A DNA stretch of 22,996 nt from JBBTQE01 sp038065775 (lineage in GTDB: Bacteria > Patescibacteriota > Patescibacteriia > Magasanikbacterales > GWA2-37-8), in contig JBBTQE010000038.1 of the NCBI GenBank assembly GCA_038065775.1, positions 1-22,996 of the forward strand, in the 5' to 3' direction. A program made the position numbers and the translations under genes. Below are positions 21,643-22,996 of this stretch, one piece after another (the stretch's first letter is position 1; each line of letters begins with the position of its first letter). Under the pieces are notes generated by a model. The model worked only from the letters and a program-made list of their open reading frames with translations, was not told where the DNA came from and made no database searches.

Positions 21643-22719
21643 ATGATGAAAAGAAAATATTATTTGTTGCTTGGGCTGGCCGTTTTTCTGATTTTAGGAG
21701 GCGCGGGTTGCGTTCAATTCGGCGGGCAAGCAAAAGGGACAATGGGAGTTTATAGATCCGCTGATGGAGGTGAGCAGTGGTTTTTAAAGGGAATTTATCC
21801 AACGCCAAAGGGCGTGTTGACCATTGCCGGAGTAAAGGTTTACAGATTTTTTTCCGACCCAAGCGACGATAACGCAATATATTTAGGTTCAAGGGGCCAG
21901 GGACTTTATTATACTTATGATAACGCTGATACATGGAAATCATCCGACGCGATGAATGGCCTGTTTATTTACGCGTTGACCGTTGATCCGAAAAATAAAT
22001 GCGTGATTTACGCGAGTGACGGGCCTCATGTTTTTAAAACAAAGGATTGCATGAGAACTTGGAGCACCGTATTTACCGAGGCCATACCGTCTCAAAGATT
22101 CGTCGCTCTTGTTTCGGATATAGAAGATTCAAATATTATTTACGGCGCGGAGATCAGCGGAGATATTTTGCGGAGTCTGGACGGAGGGGGGAGCTGGAGG
22201 ATAGTGAAAAGATTTAATTTTGAATTAAGAGATTTGGTAACAGATGCGTCCGGAAAATTGTACGCGGCTTCTTATAAAAATGGACTATATCGCTCGGATG
22301 ACGGCGGCGACACTTGGAAAAATTTAAGCGATGATTTCAAAAATCACAGCGACAGCATGACTTTTTATCGTTTAATTTTAAATCCAGCGCAAAGAGACAG
22401 CTTGTTTTGGATTTCAAAGTATGGCATCTTAAGATCAGATGACGCCGGTGTAAGCTGGACAGATATTAAACTTCTGACTCCTCCCGGGAGCGTGAATATT
22501 TACGCGTTCGCGATAAACCCCAATAATCAGAAAGAAATGTATTATACCGGCACGATTTTGGGAGACAAGAACAAGAATGTAAGATCAACTTTGTATAAGT
22601 CAACCGACGGTGGCGAGAATTGGATAACGAAAAAATTGCCGACCAACACAATTCCGGTTGACATGCGCGTGCACCCGGATAATGGGAAGGTATTATTTTT
22701 AGGTTTTACAGTGCTTTAA
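21643..22719 (+). CDS. Asp-box (BNR) repeat beta-propeller lipoprotein
   Basis: 358 residues. A lipoprotein-type signal, MMKRKYYLLLGLAVFLILGG then AGC, puts the lipidated Cys at position 23. Seven Asp-box repeats of the S/T-x-D-x-G-x-x-W kind follow: RSADGGEQW, TYDNADTW, KTKDCMRTW, RSLDGGGSW, RSDDGGDTW, RSDDAGVSW and KSTDGGENW. Together they imply a seven-bladed propeller like Ycf48 or sialidase/sortilin domains, with no catalytic residues of sialidases evident. It is probably an outer-surface binding or scaffold protein. It lies 33 bases after holB and just before frr; expression with frr is possible. The second ATG at 21646 is an equally valid start. Confidence 0.85.
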   Translation: MMKRKYYLLLGLAVFLILGGAGCVQFGGQAKGTMGVYRSADGGEQWFLKGIYPTPKGVLTIAGVKVYRFFSDPSDDNAIYLGSRGQGLYYTYDNADTWKSSDAMNGLFIYALTVDPKNKCVIYASDGPHVFKTKDCMRTWSTVFTEAIPSQRFVALVSDIEDSNIIYGAEISGDILRSLDGGGSWRIVKRFNFELRDLVTDASGKLYAASYKNGLYRSDDGGDTWKNLSDDFKNHSDSMTFYRLILNPAQRDSLFWISKYGILRSDDAGVSWTDIKLLTPPGSVNIYAFAINPNNQKEMYYTGTILGDKNKNVRSTLYKSTDGGENWITKKLPTNTIPVDMRVHPDNGKVLFLGFTVL

Positions 22720-22725
22720 TATTAT

Positions 22726-22996
22726 ATGAATATAAATGATTTTAATGGGGACTTTGACAAGGTAATTGAATTTCTGAAAACAGATATTACCGGATTGCGG
22801 ACAGGTCGCGCCTCCTCGGCTATTGTGGAAGATATTATGGTGGAGGCGTATGGTTCGCATCAGCCGATCAAGGCCATTGCCTCTATTACTGTTTCGGATG
22901 CCAAAACAGTAAATATTGATCCGTGGGATAAATCAATTTTGGCCGCGCTTGAAAAAGCCATTCGCGATTCTTCTTTGGGAATTAATCCGGTAAACA
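22726..22996 (+). CDS. frr: Ribosome recycling factor (5' part, runs off the window)
   Basis: The first 90 codons of about 185. It begins MNINDFNGDFDKVIEFLKTD and contains the diagnostic LRTGRASSAIVEDIMVEAYG and PIKAIASITVSDAKT, then INPV, marking helix 1 and the start of domain 2. RRF and EF-G split post-termination ribosomes. The ATG at 22726 is seven bases after the preceding TAA. Unlike most bacteria, pyrH does not precede it here. Confidence 0.93.
   Translation, partial: MNINDFNGDFDKVIEFLKTDITGLRTGRASSAIVEDIMVEAYGSHQPIKAIASITVSDAKTVNIDPWDKSILAALEKAIRDSSLGINPVN

Overview
The window is a gene-dense, AT-leaning bacterial chromosome segment. It most resembles a small-genome Candidate Phyla Radiation (Patescibacteria, Parcubacteria-like) organism. 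The reasons are very tight gene packing, weak or absent Shine-Dalgarno sites, short versions of housekeeping proteins (a 58-residue bL28 and a 130-residue TsaB-like protein), an archaeal-type UMP kinase, DUF4012 and Asp-box propeller proteins, and housekeeping genes away from their usual partners (rplJ-rplL without rplK-rplA, frr without pyrH-tsf). The lineage is inferred from gene content and style, not from a marker phylogeny.

Layout. 1-1919: typA behind a near-consensus promoter with a very short leader. 1925-2323: tRNA-Glu(CTC) followed by gene debris, including a broken DsrE-like gene. 2324-3409: DUF302 protein and a Met/His-rich SHOCT membrane protein, possibly linked to metal or redox stress. 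3441-7426: dus, a PLD-family phosphatidyltransferase-like gene, rarA, a palindromic repeat and queH. 7423-7848 (minus): tsaE. 7905-8106: an independent promoter, a highly structured unassigned RNA and a terminator. 8137-8249: tRNA-Pro(GGG) and a shared terminator. 8252-8428 (minus): rpmB. 8472-10902: site-2-protease-like peptidase, xseA, xseB and a four-helix membrane protein. 10912-12070: a 53-residue basic protein, a second palindromic repeat, archaeal-type UMP kinase and a 63-residue unknown. 12105-13289: promoter, L10 leader with an overlapping attenuator, rplJ, rplL, a perfect palindrome, a third partial repeat and a bidirectional terminator. 13306-15588 (minus): a large membrane protein combining a PP2C-like region and a propeller. 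15679-19621: winged-helix/nucleotidyltransferase-like protein, tsaB-like, GT2 glycosyltransferase and DUF4012, nearly end to end. 19631-22996: mreB, holB, an Asp-box lipoprotein and the start of frr.

How the genes work together. Much of the content serves translation and tRNA modification: TypA, L10/L12, L28, RRF, Dus (dihydrouridine), QueH (queuosine), TsaE and TsaB (t6A), and two tRNAs. A second theme is DNA maintenance (RarA, exonuclease VII, delta'). A third is the envelope (PLD enzyme, GT2, DUF4012, MreB, lipoprotein, M50 peptidase). The most noteworthy signals are the 7940-8105 RNA, the attenuator built into the L10 leader, the complete absence of TGA among 26 stop codons, the exact palindrome centred next to the rplL stop, and the predicted leaderless holB transcript.
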